Source: Phycisphaeraceae bacterium
Lineage (GTDB): Bacteria > Planctomycetota > Phycisphaerae > Phycisphaerales > UBA1924
Assembly: GCA_019636625.1 (NCBI GenBank)
Contig: JAHBXE010000007.1
Location: forward strand, 62,001 to 126,000
Direction: 5' to 3'
DNA length: 64,000 bases
Shown: in pieces, positions 53,323 through 62,537 of the stretch
Numbering within the stretch: position 1 is the stretch's first letter
Layout: every line of letters starts with the position of its first letter
The notes under the pieces: generated by a model
Databases searched by the model: none
What the model was told of the DNA's origin: nothing
The model's input: only the letters and a program-made list of their open reading frames with translations
Program-made: the position numbers and the translations under genes

Positions 53323-54198
53323 TCAAGCGGCCTTGGCCAGCCGCTGCTTCTGCAACTGCGTCACGTACCGCGTGATCTGCGCGACGACAAAGTCGCGGTG
53401 CGCGGCGTGGAACGCCCACTCGAAGGCCATCCCCGCGTACAGGTTCTGACCGCTGTCGATGTGCGTGTGCACCAGCCGCGCCGTCATCGCAATCGGCGCC
53501 GGGATGGTGGGCATCAGGTTCACCCGCATCCAGAACAACCGTGCACGGTCCGCCGCCGACGCCTCCCCCCGCTCGATCAGCAGGCCCGCGCCACCCCCGC
53601 CCAGGTTGACCAGCCGCGCGTTGAACCTGGGGCCCACTTCCGGGAGCAGCAACGAGTCATCGTCGATTCGCGAGGATCCGCCGGAGTTGATCTGGTCCAT
53701 GATCAGCGCCCGGTTCGCCACCTCCGCCGCGACAACGCTCGAGGGATTGATCAGCGGCCAGCACTCCACGCGCGGCAGCGAAAGCTCCGCGGTTGAAATG
53801 CGGTAGAAGTTCCGTCGCTGGCAGCGCTCGACGTCATCGGGCATCGCCAGGCGCATCGTTCGCGTCGACCGCGTCGGCGTTCCCGTCCGCGGCAGCGCCG
53901 GCAGCACGCTCGTCCTGAACATCCAGCGGTTCTGTCCGATCGCCATCACGGCGATGAGCGGGACGCCGGGCGCCAGTTCGATGGGCTGACCCGCCGCGTT
54001 GGGCTGTTCGACCACGATCTCGTCATCGGTGACGGACACGATCCGGACACGCCAGATCAAGTCCGCCTGCTCCGTCGAGTCCGACTGCCCCGTCGCGCCC
54101 TTGGAGGTGGGAATGGTCACCTCGATCGCGCCCTCTCGCTGCGCCATCTGGCGGAGGCAATCCAGCCACCGCTCCGTCCTCGATCTGTTGGCAGGCAC
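53323..54198 (-). CDS. PilZ-domain c-di-GMP-binding protein
   Basis: A 291-residue protein from GTG 54198 (GGGGGA upstream); ATG 54147 is an alternative. A YcgR-like N-terminal part (about 30-120) precedes a PilZ domain. The c-di-GMP-binding RxxxR motif is in CQRRNFYRIS (about 125-134), and the second motif is NLGGGGAGLLI (about 196), where the usual DxSxxG aspartate is Asn and Ser is Gly. YcgR-type proteins act on flagellar motors; in planctomycetes the output may be the nearby pili. Confidence 0.82.
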   Translation of the reverse strand: MPANRSRTERWLDCLRQMAQREGAIEVTIPTSKGATGQSDSTEQADLIWRVRIVSVTDDEIVVEQPNAAGQPIELAPGVPLIAVMAIGQNRWMFRTSVLPALPRTGTPTRSTRTMRLAMPDDVERCQRRNFYRISTAELSLPRVECWPLINPSSVVAAEVANRALIMDQINSGGSSRIDDDSLLLPEVGPRFNARLVNLGGGGAGLLIERGEASAADRARLFWMRVNLMPTIPAPIAMTARLVHTHIDSGQNLYAGMAFEWAFHAAHRDFVVAQITRYVTQLQKQRLAKAA

Positions 54199-54435
54199 GC
54201 TTCCCCCTCTCCATCGCAAGACACCGCGGCCTCTCTCGCCGCTTCGCACAGCATCGGGTCCGGTGCCCGAACCCTTGAGCACGCCTCGCACAGCGCGGCT
54301 CAAACGGACTCCGATAACGCCCGGGCCGAACCCCGCGACCTGAATACTCCCTCCAGTTCAACAACACATCCCCCCCTTCTCCCGCTCCCGCCGCAAGCCC
54401 GAGTTCCCCCACCCCGGCCCCCACACCCGTTTCCC

Positions 54436-56646
54436 CTAACTCTCGCGAGTCCGCCTCCTCCAATCCCGCACCCGTCTGGCCGCCGATTCAAGCTCTCGCC
54501 GCTCCTCTCCGGATACGGACTCCCCGCGATAGACCTCGCGGTACATCGCACGCGTGACCCGCTCCACATCCGCCGCCAGTTGAGCATCTATCCCGCTCAG
54601 TTCCGCCGCATGCGCCAAGGGCGGGCGCCACTCCGGCTTGCCCAGCCCCCGCTTTTGCAGCCACCGCAGCATCCAGGCGTAGGCGCCCGTGCTGATCTCA
54701 CCCCGCGGAGAAGCGACCCCGCGGCGACGCATTCCACGCGGGCCGCTCCGCCCCCGACCCAGCGCCATCCGCAGCAGAACCTGAAACGCAATACCCAGCG
54801 ATGCCACCGCCGCGAACACGACCAGCCCGCTGGCCAGCGCGTTGACCATCAGCCGCGGGCCACCGGCACGCATTCGCTGCGAGAACCGCTCGACGCGGCC
54901 AAGGAAGCCGGGATTCTCTTCCTGGTTGGGCCCGAGCAGGCTCTGGCGCGTCTGCTCGTTGAACGCAACGAACGAGGAGTTCCACGCATATTCCATCGCC
55001 TCCAGCGCCTGCCGCAGACGCCCCATCAGGCCCGGCGCCGCCCGGTGGATGCGGTCCAGCGCCGCCGGCGGTGTGGGATCAAAGAGCCGCCACCTCGCCC
55101 CGACGTCCTCGACCTCCACCCACGCGTGCGCGTTCGCCTCACGCACCGTGTACGCCCCCGTCGTGGTCGAGAACTCCGTCGCCACGTACCCCGTGACCAT
55201 CCGCGCGTTGATTCCCACGGCGCGGCACAGCAACACCATCGCCGACGCCATGTACTCGCAGTGCCCCTGCTTCCGGTCGAACAAGAAGTGCTCGACCGGG
55301 TCCACGCCCCGGGGCGGCGCCTCCATCTCCAGCGTGTAAGTCATGGACGACCGCAGGTAGTCTTGAATGGCCCGCGCTGCCCGGGCATCTTCATCAATCG
55401 AGCGAACATTCGGATCGGCCTCGATTCCCGCCCGCGTCAGGATCTGCACCGCAAGGTCCCGGATTCGCTCCGACTCGACGTCGAACACCTGCCGCTCCTG
55501 CACCGGAGGGTCTACCGGCGCCAGCTCGAACGGCACCGACCAGACCGTGTAGTCCAGCAGCGAGGAGTCCGACCGCCTCTCCAGGATCCCGGACTCTCCC
55601 GTGCGGAAGCGGCCCGTGCCCTGGAAACGCACCTGCGCCGGGGCCCAGATCGCGAACACCGGCTGCCACTGGCTGCGATTGGATGCACGCGAGTTCCCTC
55701 GCACCGAAACCGTCTGCTCAATCACCGCGCCGCGACGCATCTTCACGGGAATGTCGGTTCCCGGAGAGAACAGGGTCGCCTGGCCCCGTCTCGGCTCCGC
55801 CGCGGTCCACTTGCTGTTCTGGTACTCCGTCAGCACCGCGCCGCGAAGGTAGTACGACGAATCCGGACTGCCGATGTTCTGCCCGGTCGAATCCTTCACC
55901 ACCAGATCAAGCACGATCGCCTGCGACTCCGACAGGATGCCCTGCGATCCCAGTGTCACGCTCGACGTGAACCCCGTTCGCTGGCCCCGAGGCGTGGTCC
56001 CGAAACTCCCGAACACGTTCTCCCCGACCCCCCGGGGCATGAGAACGAACACGAACACCGACAACCCAAGCGTGCCCACCGTGGCAATCCCAGAGGTCCA
56101 ACGCAGGCCCCGCCGAAATGTCGACACCGACGTCTCCGGCCCCGAGCCCCCGCCCTCCGCCGCGTGCACAGCGCCCTTATGAAGCTGGAACAGCATCACC
56201 GTCAGGATGAGCAGCGGGAGAAACACCACCAGGATCACGCCCGTCCACAAACTATTGGAATCCAGCATCGCCGCGATGGCGAGGAACACCGCGAGGCTCA
56301 GAATCTGCGCATCATCCCGCGGCGCCCGTCGATCCCCGATCTTGATGATCTGAATCAGGACCACCACCTGCGCAATGGTCTCGACCTCCAGCCGCCCCTG
56401 CGCCCGCAGAATGGCAAACCCCAGCACGGCAAAGAGCAGGATGTTGACGACAAACCGAGGCAACAGAAACCGCCCACCGCTCCCCACCCCCCCGCTGCCC
56501 CGACGGGTCGAGAGCCGCCACAACATCACCACCGTCGGACCCGCCAGCACGGCAAACTCCGGCGACTCCGCCGCGACCGAATAGGCCAGGACGCCAAGCA
56601 CCACCAGCGTGAGCGCGCTCCGGTTGTACCAGCGGGCCAGCGTCAC
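54436..56646 (-). CDS. Transglutaminase-like membrane protein (TgpA family, DUF3488-transglutaminase-DUF4129)
   Basis: A 736-residue protein from GTG 56646, which overlaps the DUF58 stop as GTGA. N-terminal membrane helices (about 15-210, DUF3488) precede a periplasmic transglutaminase domain. The catalytic triad is visible: Cys in GHCEYMASAMVLLC (about 461), His in ANAHAWVEV and Asp in WRLFDPTPP. A last membrane helix near 600 and a C-terminal cytoplasmic tail (DUF4129) complete it. In this family, DUF58, TgpA and a MoxR ATPase usually travel together; here the MoxR gene is missing. Confidence 0.88.
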   Translation of the reverse strand: MTLARWYNRSALTLVVLGVLAYSVAAESPEFAVLAGPTVVMLWRLSTRRGSGGVGSGGRFLLPRFVVNILLFAVLGFAILRAQGRLEVETIAQVVVLIQIIKIGDRRAPRDDAQILSLAVFLAIAAMLDSNSLWTGVILVVFLPLLILTVMLFQLHKGAVHAAEGGGSGPETSVSTFRRGLRWTSGIATVGTLGLSVFVFVLMPRGVGENVFGSFGTTPRGQRTGFTSSVTLGSQGILSESQAIVLDLVVKDSTGQNIGSPDSSYYLRGAVLTEYQNSKWTAAEPRRGQATLFSPGTDIPVKMRRGAVIEQTVSVRGNSRASNRSQWQPVFAIWAPAQVRFQGTGRFRTGESGILERRSDSSLLDYTVWSVPFELAPVDPPVQERQVFDVESERIRDLAVQILTRAGIEADPNVRSIDEDARAARAIQDYLRSSMTYTLEMEAPPRGVDPVEHFLFDRKQGHCEYMASAMVLLCRAVGINARMVTGYVATEFSTTTGAYTVREANAHAWVEVEDVGARWRLFDPTPPAALDRIHRAAPGLMGRLRQALEAMEYAWNSSFVAFNEQTRQSLLGPNQEENPGFLGRVERFSQRMRAGGPRLMVNALASGLVVFAAVASLGIAFQVLLRMALGRGRSGPRGMRRRGVASPRGEISTGAYAWMLRWLQKRGLGKPEWRPPLAHAAELSGIDAQLAADVERVTRAMYREVYRGESVSGEERRELESAARRVRDWRRRTRES

Positions 56647-57929
56647 GCTTGTTTCCCCCCGCTGTTCACCGCCCACGGCCGCCAACCCCGGCTCGGCGCA
56701 GCGGGGGGTTCCGCGACAGATGCCGCTAGCCTCTTCTTTGCCCGTTCGAGCCCTTCCCCGGGCGTGAGCCAGCGCTCGACATCTCGCCAGCCGATGTGGA
56801 CGCTCCGGGCAGAACCAAAGCCCCGATCAACCTCGCCCGCGTGGATCACCACGTTTGCCCCCCCGCGAATCGCCGCCGAGGGAAACTCCACGGGATCCGC
56901 GACGGCCACGTTCAACTCCGCCAGCAGTTCCAGCATCCCGCGAATCGACCGCGCCGACACCCGAGGCGGCACGACAATGCCCCGATTCGTCCCCACGTCC
57001 GACCCGTCGGACTCGCGACCGATCGAGTTTCCAACCCCGGGCACGCAAAGCCCAACCGCCGCCCCCTCCGAGGCGCACACGCCGACCAAAGACGACGCCA
57101 TCGCCACCGCTGTTTCCGCGGCAAGCCGATCCCCCGACGGCTCCAGCCGAAGCACGATCCACAACTTCCTGGGCGAGGGCGTCGTGTTCTGGCGAACGAG
57201 CAGTTGCCCCGTCCGTGCCGACCGCCTCCAGGCGATCATCCGTGGATTGTCCCCCTCGCTGTACTCGCGGATGCCGTACAACTCCTCCCCCATTCCCGGC
57301 TGCAGCGCCGCCCCAACCCCGGAGAGCGACCTCGCCGTCAACCGCTCCAGCACGCCGCGGCGAACCGGGAGCGAAACCGGGTACACCACGATCCGCGCGG
57401 GCTGCGCGATCGCGATGGACTTCTTCGCCAGCCCGAACGGGAACGTCGACCACGCACGAACCTCGTCCAGTTGAACCACACCCCGCCGCCGGGCCTCCAC
57501 CAGCGCCTCGCTCTCCACCTCGCCCTTGGCCGGGACGAACGGCACGAACGCCCGCGGCCGCTGGATGCTCCCGCTGCCGGACGATTCCCCGGGCTCCACT
57601 TCCATCACGTTCAACCCGAACGCGGGCACCAGCCGGTTCAGGTTGCGGAGCCGGTAGCGAACACGGACCTTCTCCCCCACGTGCACCGAACCCCCCGGCA
57701 GCGCCCGCTCCATCCGCACACCCAGCAGCGCCCCGCCGCTCAGCACCCCCGACACCACAAGCCCGCCGATCGCCAGGCCCAGCGCCGTGAACAGGAGGTT
57801 GTTCTGGCTGTTGAGCGCCCCGATCGCGATGAACAGGATCACCAGGATGTACAGAACGCCCGGCGTGTGGAAGTGGTACCGTCTGCGGATCCCGCCCCCA
57901 CTCCCTCGCGTTGAACCACTCCCGGTCAT
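56643..57929 (-). CDS. DUF58 protein
   Basis: A 428-residue membrane-anchored protein. Two N-terminal hydrophobic segments (about 22-75) are followed by a beta-rich part (LPGGSVHVGEKVRVRYRL) and the DUF58 core with the signature IREYSEGDNPRMIAWRRSA (about 228) and a VWA-like C-terminal half. DUF58 proteins partner with transglutaminase-like proteins and MoxR ATPases; function is unknown. It overlaps the lipoprotein gene and the transglutaminase gene by 4 nt each. Confidence 0.88.
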   Translation of the reverse strand: MTGSGSTRGSGGGIRRRYHFHTPGVLYILVILFIAIGALNSQNNLLFTALGLAIGGLVVSGVLSGGALLGVRMERALPGGSVHVGEKVRVRYRLRNLNRLVPAFGLNVMEVEPGESSGSGSIQRPRAFVPFVPAKGEVESEALVEARRRGVVQLDEVRAWSTFPFGLAKKSIAIAQPARIVVYPVSLPVRRGVLERLTARSLSGVGAALQPGMGEELYGIREYSEGDNPRMIAWRRSARTGQLLVRQNTTPSPRKLWIVLRLEPSGDRLAAETAVAMASSLVGVCASEGAAVGLCVPGVGNSIGRESDGSDVGTNRGIVVPPRVSARSIRGMLELLAELNVAVADPVEFPSAAIRGGANVVIHAGEVDRGFGSARSVHIGWRDVERWLTPGEGLERAKKRLAASVAEPPAAPSRGWRPWAVNSGGKQA

Positions 57930-58348
57930 TTCGCCCCTGTCGCGGCCCCCGCGCGGCCCATCGGGGGCAAGATGATCAGCAGCTTCCGACCAGCGGGCGG
58001 GATGATCATCTCCCCGCTCGCCTGGCGGAATCCTTCGGCCTCCGCCACCACTTCGATCGGCCTCGTGTACGACACTCCCTCGCGAAGCTTCAAGGAAAAG
58101 CTCCCATCACGCCTCGACGTCGCGTCCCCGATCAGCGTTCGCGCCGATCCGCCCCGCGCGGAAATCTCGGCGCCGTCGATACCCGCTCCCGCCCCCGACA
58201 GCCGCGCGTCATTCCCATCTACGACGGCAATGAAGCTGATGTTGCCTGAAATCACCCGCCCCTCAAGAACCGGCGTGTTGCTGCACCCCGCCGCCAACGC
58301 CGCCACCCCGAGACAAGCCGCCGCCCGTGCCGACATCCATGCGCCCAT
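57926..58348 (-). CDS. Lipoprotein with carboxypeptidase-regulatory-like beta-sandwich
   Basis: A 140-residue lipoprotein; the signal ends ALAAGC (Cys22). The mature part (about 25-140) has the CarboxypepD_reg pattern: VLEGRVISGNISFIAVV, GIDGAEISARGGSA, RDGSFSLKLREGV and EVVAEAEGFRQASGEM. Such domains act as small stabilising or binding modules. It overlaps the DUF58 start as ATGA and begins 40 nt after scpB, so the four genes are likely one operon. Confidence 0.78.
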   Translation of the reverse strand: MGAWMSARAAACLGVAALAAGCSNTPVLEGRVISGNISFIAVVDGNDARLSGAGAGIDGAEISARGGSARTLIGDATSRRDGSFSLKLREGVSYTRPIEVVAEAEGFRQASGEMIIPPAGRKLLIILPPMGRAGAATGAK

Positions 58349-58388
58349 GTTGATTCCTTCCTGTCACTCGCAACCCGCCGAAACAGGT

Positions 58389-59003
58389 TCATGCCGAGCC
58401 CGGCAGTTCCGTCGCCGAGGGCAGATCCTTCAGGCTCGCCAGCCCGAACGCGTCCAGAAACTCCTTCGTCGTCCCGTACAGGATCGGCCGCCCCAGTTCT
58501 TCCGCCCGTCCCTTGATCGTCACCAGCCGCCGATCCATCAACGATCGCAGAATCTCCCCGCACGACACGCCGCGAATCGCCTCCAGGTGCGCCCGCGTGA
58601 TCGGCTGCTTGTACGCGATGATCGAGAGCGTCTCGATCGCGGCCCGGCCCAGCTTGTTGCTCGCTCGGGCCCGGTGAAACGCCGCCAGCACCGGCGCGAA
58701 CGCGGGCAGTGTCATCAGCCGGTACCCACCGGCCACCTTCTCAATCCGGAATGACCGCCCCGTCGACTCGTACGCCTCGTTCAACGCCCCGATCGCCAGT
58801 TCCACCGGCTCCGGCCCGGGAAGCCCCATCGCCTCCGCCAGTTTCGCGCTCGCGATCGGCTTATCCAGGCTCAGCAGAACCGCCTCAATCGACGACGCCA
58901 GGTTGTCCGGGTTCACCACGCCCCGTTCCACGGGCTTGAGGGTCGAAGGCCGCTTGGCGGCTTCCGATCGACGGTCTTCCTTGACGGCTGTGTTCTCGGA
59001 CAT
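58389..59003 (-). CDS. scpB: Segregation and condensation protein B
   Basis: A 204-residue winged-helix partner of ScpA and SMC in chromosome condensation. The two winged-helix units show SSIEAVLLSLDKPIASAKLA, GGYRLMTLPAF, LSIIAYKQPITRAHLEAIRG and GRPILYGTTKEFLDAFGL. The length is normal; the first 30 residues are a disordered basic tail. scpA is not next to it. The start is leaderless-like (TAGCAT 6 nt upstream). The envelope genes downstream are probably transcribed with it. Confidence 0.93.
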   Translation of the reverse strand: MSENTAVKEDRRSEAAKRPSTLKPVERGVVNPDNLASSIEAVLLSLDKPIASAKLAEAMGLPGPEPVELAIGALNEAYESTGRSFRIEKVAGGYRLMTLPAFAPVLAAFHRARASNKLGRAAIETLSIIAYKQPITRAHLEAIRGVSCGEILRSLMDRRLVTIKGRAEELGRPILYGTTKEFLDAFGLASLKDLPSATELPGSA

Positions 59004-59009
59004 AGTGCA

Positions 59010-59015
59010 ATGCTA
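59010..59015 (-). promoter_or_regulatory. TAGCAT -10 box of scpB
   Basis: On the minus strand TAGCAT lies 6 nt before ATG 59003, with no Shine-Dalgarno sequence. Confidence 0.55.
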
Positions 59016-59164
59016 CCCGATCGCCCCCTCCCCGTCCCACTCCACACCGAACCCGCCCCGCTTCAGGCCCGGCGTCTCGGACTGTCCCACTGAAGGTATC
59101 GGCCAGACCCGCCGATGCTCGTGATGCACCTTCCTCTTCACCCGGCCCGCCCGGAAGGACCCCA

Positions 59165-59572
59165 ATGCCAACCCCAGATGCCCCCATCCCGGTCGTTCTC
59201 GCCGACGATGACGCCCACATCACCTGCGTTGTCGCCATGCAGCTCGAAAAGGCCGGCTACAAGGTCACCGTCGCCCGCGACGGCGAAGAAGCCCTCGACG
59301 CGACCATCCAGGGCCGCCCCGCCCTCGTCATCACCGACCTCCAGATGCCGCGCATGAGCGGGCTTGAACTCGCCCTCAAGCTCCGGCAAACCCCCGAGGT
59401 CGCCTCCACGCCCGTCATCATGCTCACCGCCCGCGGCTACCTCGCCGACGAGTCCCTCCTTGCCAAGACCAACATCAAGCGGATCCTCGCCAAGCCCTTC
59501 AGCGCCCGCGAGGTGGTCAAGCTCGCGGGTGAAGTCATCGCCAATCCAAACTCAGGGGCGGCCGCGGCATGA
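59165..59572 (+). CDS. Single-domain response regulator
   Basis: A 135-residue receiver domain. The acidic pair is in VVLADDDAHI, the phospho-acceptor is Asp58 in VITDLQMPRMSG, Thr88 is in IMLTARGY and Lys110 in ILAKPFSAREV. AAGGA precedes ATG 59165. There is no output domain, so it signals by interaction. It overlaps the HD-GYP gene as ATGA, so it probably controls that enzyme; a cognate kinase is not in the window. Confidence 0.94.
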   Translation: MPTPDAPIPVVLADDDAHITCVVAMQLEKAGYKVTVARDGEEALDATIQGRPALVITDLQMPRMSGLELALKLRQTPEVASTPVIMLTARGYLADESLLAKTNIKRILAKPFSAREVVKLAGEVIANPNSGAAAA

Positions 59573-61239
59573 ATCCCACCTCTCCATCGCCCACCATTCC
59601 GCCCCCGCCGACTCGCGCGAGCTCCGCGCTGTTCGACGCCGCGCGTGACCGCTGCCGCGCCCAGTCCCTCGCCGTCTGGCGAGCCGACACCGCCGGCACC
59701 CTGGTTGCCGAGCCCGATGAACCCGGCCTCGCGGGCCTGTGGCTCCGCTCCGGGACCATCACCTCGCTGATCAGCACCGCCGCCCGCGAACTCGCCGGCC
59801 AGGCCGCCCCCCAGCTTCGCGAACTCTTTCCCGGCTGCTGGCTGGTGCCGATCATCCACGAAGCCAGGCGCCGCCGCACGGCGCTCACCCTCGCCGTTGC
59901 CCTCTCCCCAGCCGCTCTTGACGCACAGACCTTCCGCGACGCGTGCGCCGCATCGGGTCTCGATCTTCATGCCACCCGCCTCACCATGCGAAAGGTCGCC
60001 GTCTTCGATGCCGCCGGCGTGCAGCGCGCCGCCTCCGCCCTTCAATGGATGGTCAACGACCTCGCCGCGCTGACGGAACACACCGACGTCGTCCAGGGCT
60101 TCACCAACGAGCTCACCCAGTCCTACGAGACCATCGACCTCCTCTACGCCCTCGGCCGCTCCATGCTCGACCTCAACAACCCCGAGCGCTTCATCGCCCT
60201 TGTCTGCGACCGCCTCCACGAAACACTCCCCTTCGGCTACCTGGCCTGCCAGTTCGTCAACGAACCCAAGCTCGTCGGCCAGCTCGCCGGACGCCTCCTC
60301 TCCCGCGGCACGCTCCCCAACGACCCCAACCAGATCACCTCCGCCATGTCCCGCCTGCTCACCAGGCCGGCGGGTGAGATCCGCGGCTTCCTCGCCGCGG
60401 ACGCAAACGACGCCCACGCGCAGGACCGCCCCACGGAAGGGCGCATCCTCGTCCAGCCCGTCACACTCGACGGCAAGCTCGCCGCCGTGATCATCTGCGG
60501 CAACAAGCACGGCGAGGACCCGCAGGTCAACAGCTACGACATGCAGCTCATCGAGGCCGCCTCCGGCTACACCGGCGCCTTCCTCGAAAACGCGCGACTG
60601 GTCCGCAACCAGCAGGCGATGTTCATGGGCACCCTCCAGGCCCTCACCGCCGCCATCGACGCGAAAGATCGGTACACCTGCGGCCATTCCGAGCGCGTGG
60701 CCCACCTTGCCTCGCGCCTCGCGCTCGCCTCGGGCCACACGCCCGAGCAGGCCGAACGCATCCACATCTCCGGCCTCGTGCACGACGTCGGCAAGATCGG
60801 CGTCCCGGAAGCCGTGCTCTGCAAGCCCGGCCGCCTCACCGACGACGAGTTCGCCCTCATCAAGCTCCACCCCGAGATCGGCCACCGCATCCTCAAGGAC
60901 ATCCCCATGCTTGAGGATGTCCTCCCCGCCGTCCTCCACCACCACGAGCGCTACGACGGCCGCGGCTACCCGCACGGCCTTTCCGGCCAGGCGATCCCCT
61001 TGGCCGCGCGCATCATGTGCCTTGCGGATACGTTCGACGCCATGTCCTCCAACCGCGCCTACCGCCCCGCCATGCCCCGCGCCAAGGTGCTTGAAGAAAT
61101 CGCACGCTGCGCCGGGACGCAGTTCGACCCCGACCTCGCCCGCGTGTTCGTCGCCATGGACTTCTCGACCTACGACGCCATGGTCGCCCAGCACGCGCAG
61201 CAGTACGGTCCGCAGCGCGTCGTGCTCGCCGCGGCGTGA
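59569..61239 (+). CDS. GAF and HD-GYP domain c-di-GMP phosphodiesterase
   Basis: A 556-residue protein. The N-terminal region (about 20-180) is a variable input domain, residues about 180-345 are GAF-like, and the C-terminal HD-GYP domain (about 360-530) follows. HD is in GLVHDVGKIG (about 404), and GYP in HHERYDGRGYPHGLSG. DAKDRYTCGHSERVAHLA supplies another metal-binding His. HD-GYP enzymes break c-di-GMP to GMP. Coupling to the receiver gene implies phosphorylation-controlled activity. The 3' end faces a convergent pseudopilin-like gene 17 bp away. Confidence 0.93.
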   Translation: MNPTSPSPTIPPPPTRASSALFDAARDRCRAQSLAVWRADTAGTLVAEPDEPGLAGLWLRSGTITSLISTAARELAGQAAPQLRELFPGCWLVPIIHEARRRRTALTLAVALSPAALDAQTFRDACAASGLDLHATRLTMRKVAVFDAAGVQRAASALQWMVNDLAALTEHTDVVQGFTNELTQSYETIDLLYALGRSMLDLNNPERFIALVCDRLHETLPFGYLACQFVNEPKLVGQLAGRLLSRGTLPNDPNQITSAMSRLLTRPAGEIRGFLAADANDAHAQDRPTEGRILVQPVTLDGKLAAVIICGNKHGEDPQVNSYDMQLIEAASGYTGAFLENARLVRNQQAMFMGTLQALTAAIDAKDRYTCGHSERVAHLASRLALASGHTPEQAERIHISGLVHDVGKIGVPEAVLCKPGRLTDDEFALIKLHPEIGHRILKDIPMLEDVLPAVLHHHERYDGRGYPHGLSGQAIPLAARIMCLADTFDAMSSNRAYRPAMPRAKVLEEIARCAGTQFDPDLARVFVAMDFSTYDAMVAQHAQQYGPQRVVLAAA

Positions 61240-61256
61240 ACCCCGTACATCCTTCC

Positions 61257-62534
61257 TCAGCGGACCACCTGCCGGAACGATCCGGACTTGGGAACCATGA
61301 CATAGGACGAAGCAAACCCCGGCGGCGGGTCGTACCACACCCGATCCGAGTACACCCCCATGAGCGTCCCCGCCACGGTCAGGTTCATCCCCACCACCAC
61401 CGCGCCGTCAACCATCAGCTCCCCATCCACTCGAGCCGCCTGGGACACGAACACCAGGCCGTTGATCATCGATGGATAGACGTCTGTCACCGACGTGTTG
61501 GATACGTTCGCGTACGGCGTCCCCGCCGGGTTGAAGTTCGTGGACCACTCCGCCTCCGACAACGGCTTGAGCCGCGTGTCAAAGTTCATCGGCCCCTTCA
61601 CCAGCAACGCGGGAAGGTTCGCCTCCGCGGGCTCCCACGTCACCGATCCAGCCACCTTGGAGGCCGCCCCCGCATTCAGCACCACCAGCGTGCCCACGAT
61701 GCGGCAGTTCTGGATCTCGATGGTCTTGCCCTCGCAGTCGATCCAGTAGATCCCACGAGCGTTCACATCCGTCGCCGACTTCTTGTACGGATTGCTGCTC
61801 GAACTGAGCACCAGCCGCTCCAGCCGGCCACCGCTCAACGATGCGTACATGATCTCCGTCCCCGCGGCTGTGTACCAGTCAAACAGATCCCCCGCCGGCA
61901 TCACCATCGCCGTCGCGCCGCTGGTTTGTCCACCGGAGTACGTCCCTCCCGAGACGCTTCCTCCGGAGCGAACTCGGCTCCGAACCTTCGCCCCGCTCGC
62001 TGTGATGTTGCCATTCGCCGCCACCAGCCCGTACCCGCCGATGACCCCCTTGTCGATCTGCACCGCCCCGCCGACCGCCACCGCCGCGGCCAGACTCGAC
62101 ACCGGCACGGCGCGAGGCAACAGCGTCTGGCTGAAGATCTGCACGGCCCCTTGCCCACCAGGGGTCACCGAACCAATGTACCCCACCGAGGTCACCTCGA
62201 CGGGATCCAGATCCGAGTTGCTCAGGTCGCCATCCGCCGGGTCCAGCAGCTTCACCTGGACCTTCGCCCGGCCTAGCGTTCGCTCCGCAAGAACTCCCGC
62301 CGTGCTCGCCGTACGCTTGCGCCACAGCGGCGTCGAGGCCACCACGTTCCTCGCCCAGTCCAAGCCCACCACCGCCGCGGCACGCGCATCCAGCATGTCG
62401 ACCACCGCCTGATCTCGCCGCCGCTGCGCCTGCACGAGGGCCAGACCGGTGAGCCCCAATGTGGTCACAACCGCGGCGGTCGCGATCACCGACAGGTAAA
62501 CCGTGCCCCGATGATGTGATCGATCAGTCTTCAT
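61257..62534 (-). CDS. Pilus-assembly PilX-like / surface protein
   Basis: A 425-residue protein. A short basic N terminus (KTDRSHHRG) and one hydrophobic helix (about 12-34, VYLSVIATAAVVTTLGLTGLA) resemble PilX/GspK-type minor pilins, in which a type III-like leader is followed by the helix. The rest is beta-rich and repetitive: AVQIDKGVIGGYGLVAANGN, TIEIQNCRIVGTLVVLNAGA and ARVDGELMVDGAVVVGMNLTV. It starts 3 nt after the stop of the pilin-like gene and is the third gene of that cluster. Confidence 0.75.
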   Translation of the reverse strand: MKTDRSHHRGTVYLSVIATAAVVTTLGLTGLALVQAQRRRDQAVVDMLDARAAAVVGLDWARNVVASTPLWRKRTASTAGVLAERTLGRAKVQVKLLDPADGDLSNSDLDPVEVTSVGYIGSVTPGGQGAVQIFSQTLLPRAVPVSSLAAAVAVGGAVQIDKGVIGGYGLVAANGNITASGAKVRSRVRSGGSVSGGTYSGGQTSGATAMVMPAGDLFDWYTAAGTEIMYASLSGGRLERLVLSSSSNPYKKSATDVNARGIYWIDCEGKTIEIQNCRIVGTLVVLNAGAASKVAGSVTWEPAEANLPALLVKGPMNFDTRLKPLSEAEWSTNFNPAGTPYANVSNTSVTDVYPSMINGLVFVSQAARVDGELMVDGAVVVGMNLTVAGTLMGVYSDRVWYDPPPGFASSYVMVPKSGSFRQVVR

Positions 62535-62537
62535 CCG

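Noticed and set aside
54580..57474. A 964-codon plus-strand frame opposite the transglutaminase and DUF58 genes
   Set aside because: A long shadow frame caused by high GC3 on the other strand; it is rich in Arg, His and Pro and has no domain.
59437..61338. A 633-codon minus-strand frame opposite the HD-GYP gene
   Set aside because: An antisense shadow; the plus-strand frame has complete HD-GYP motifs.
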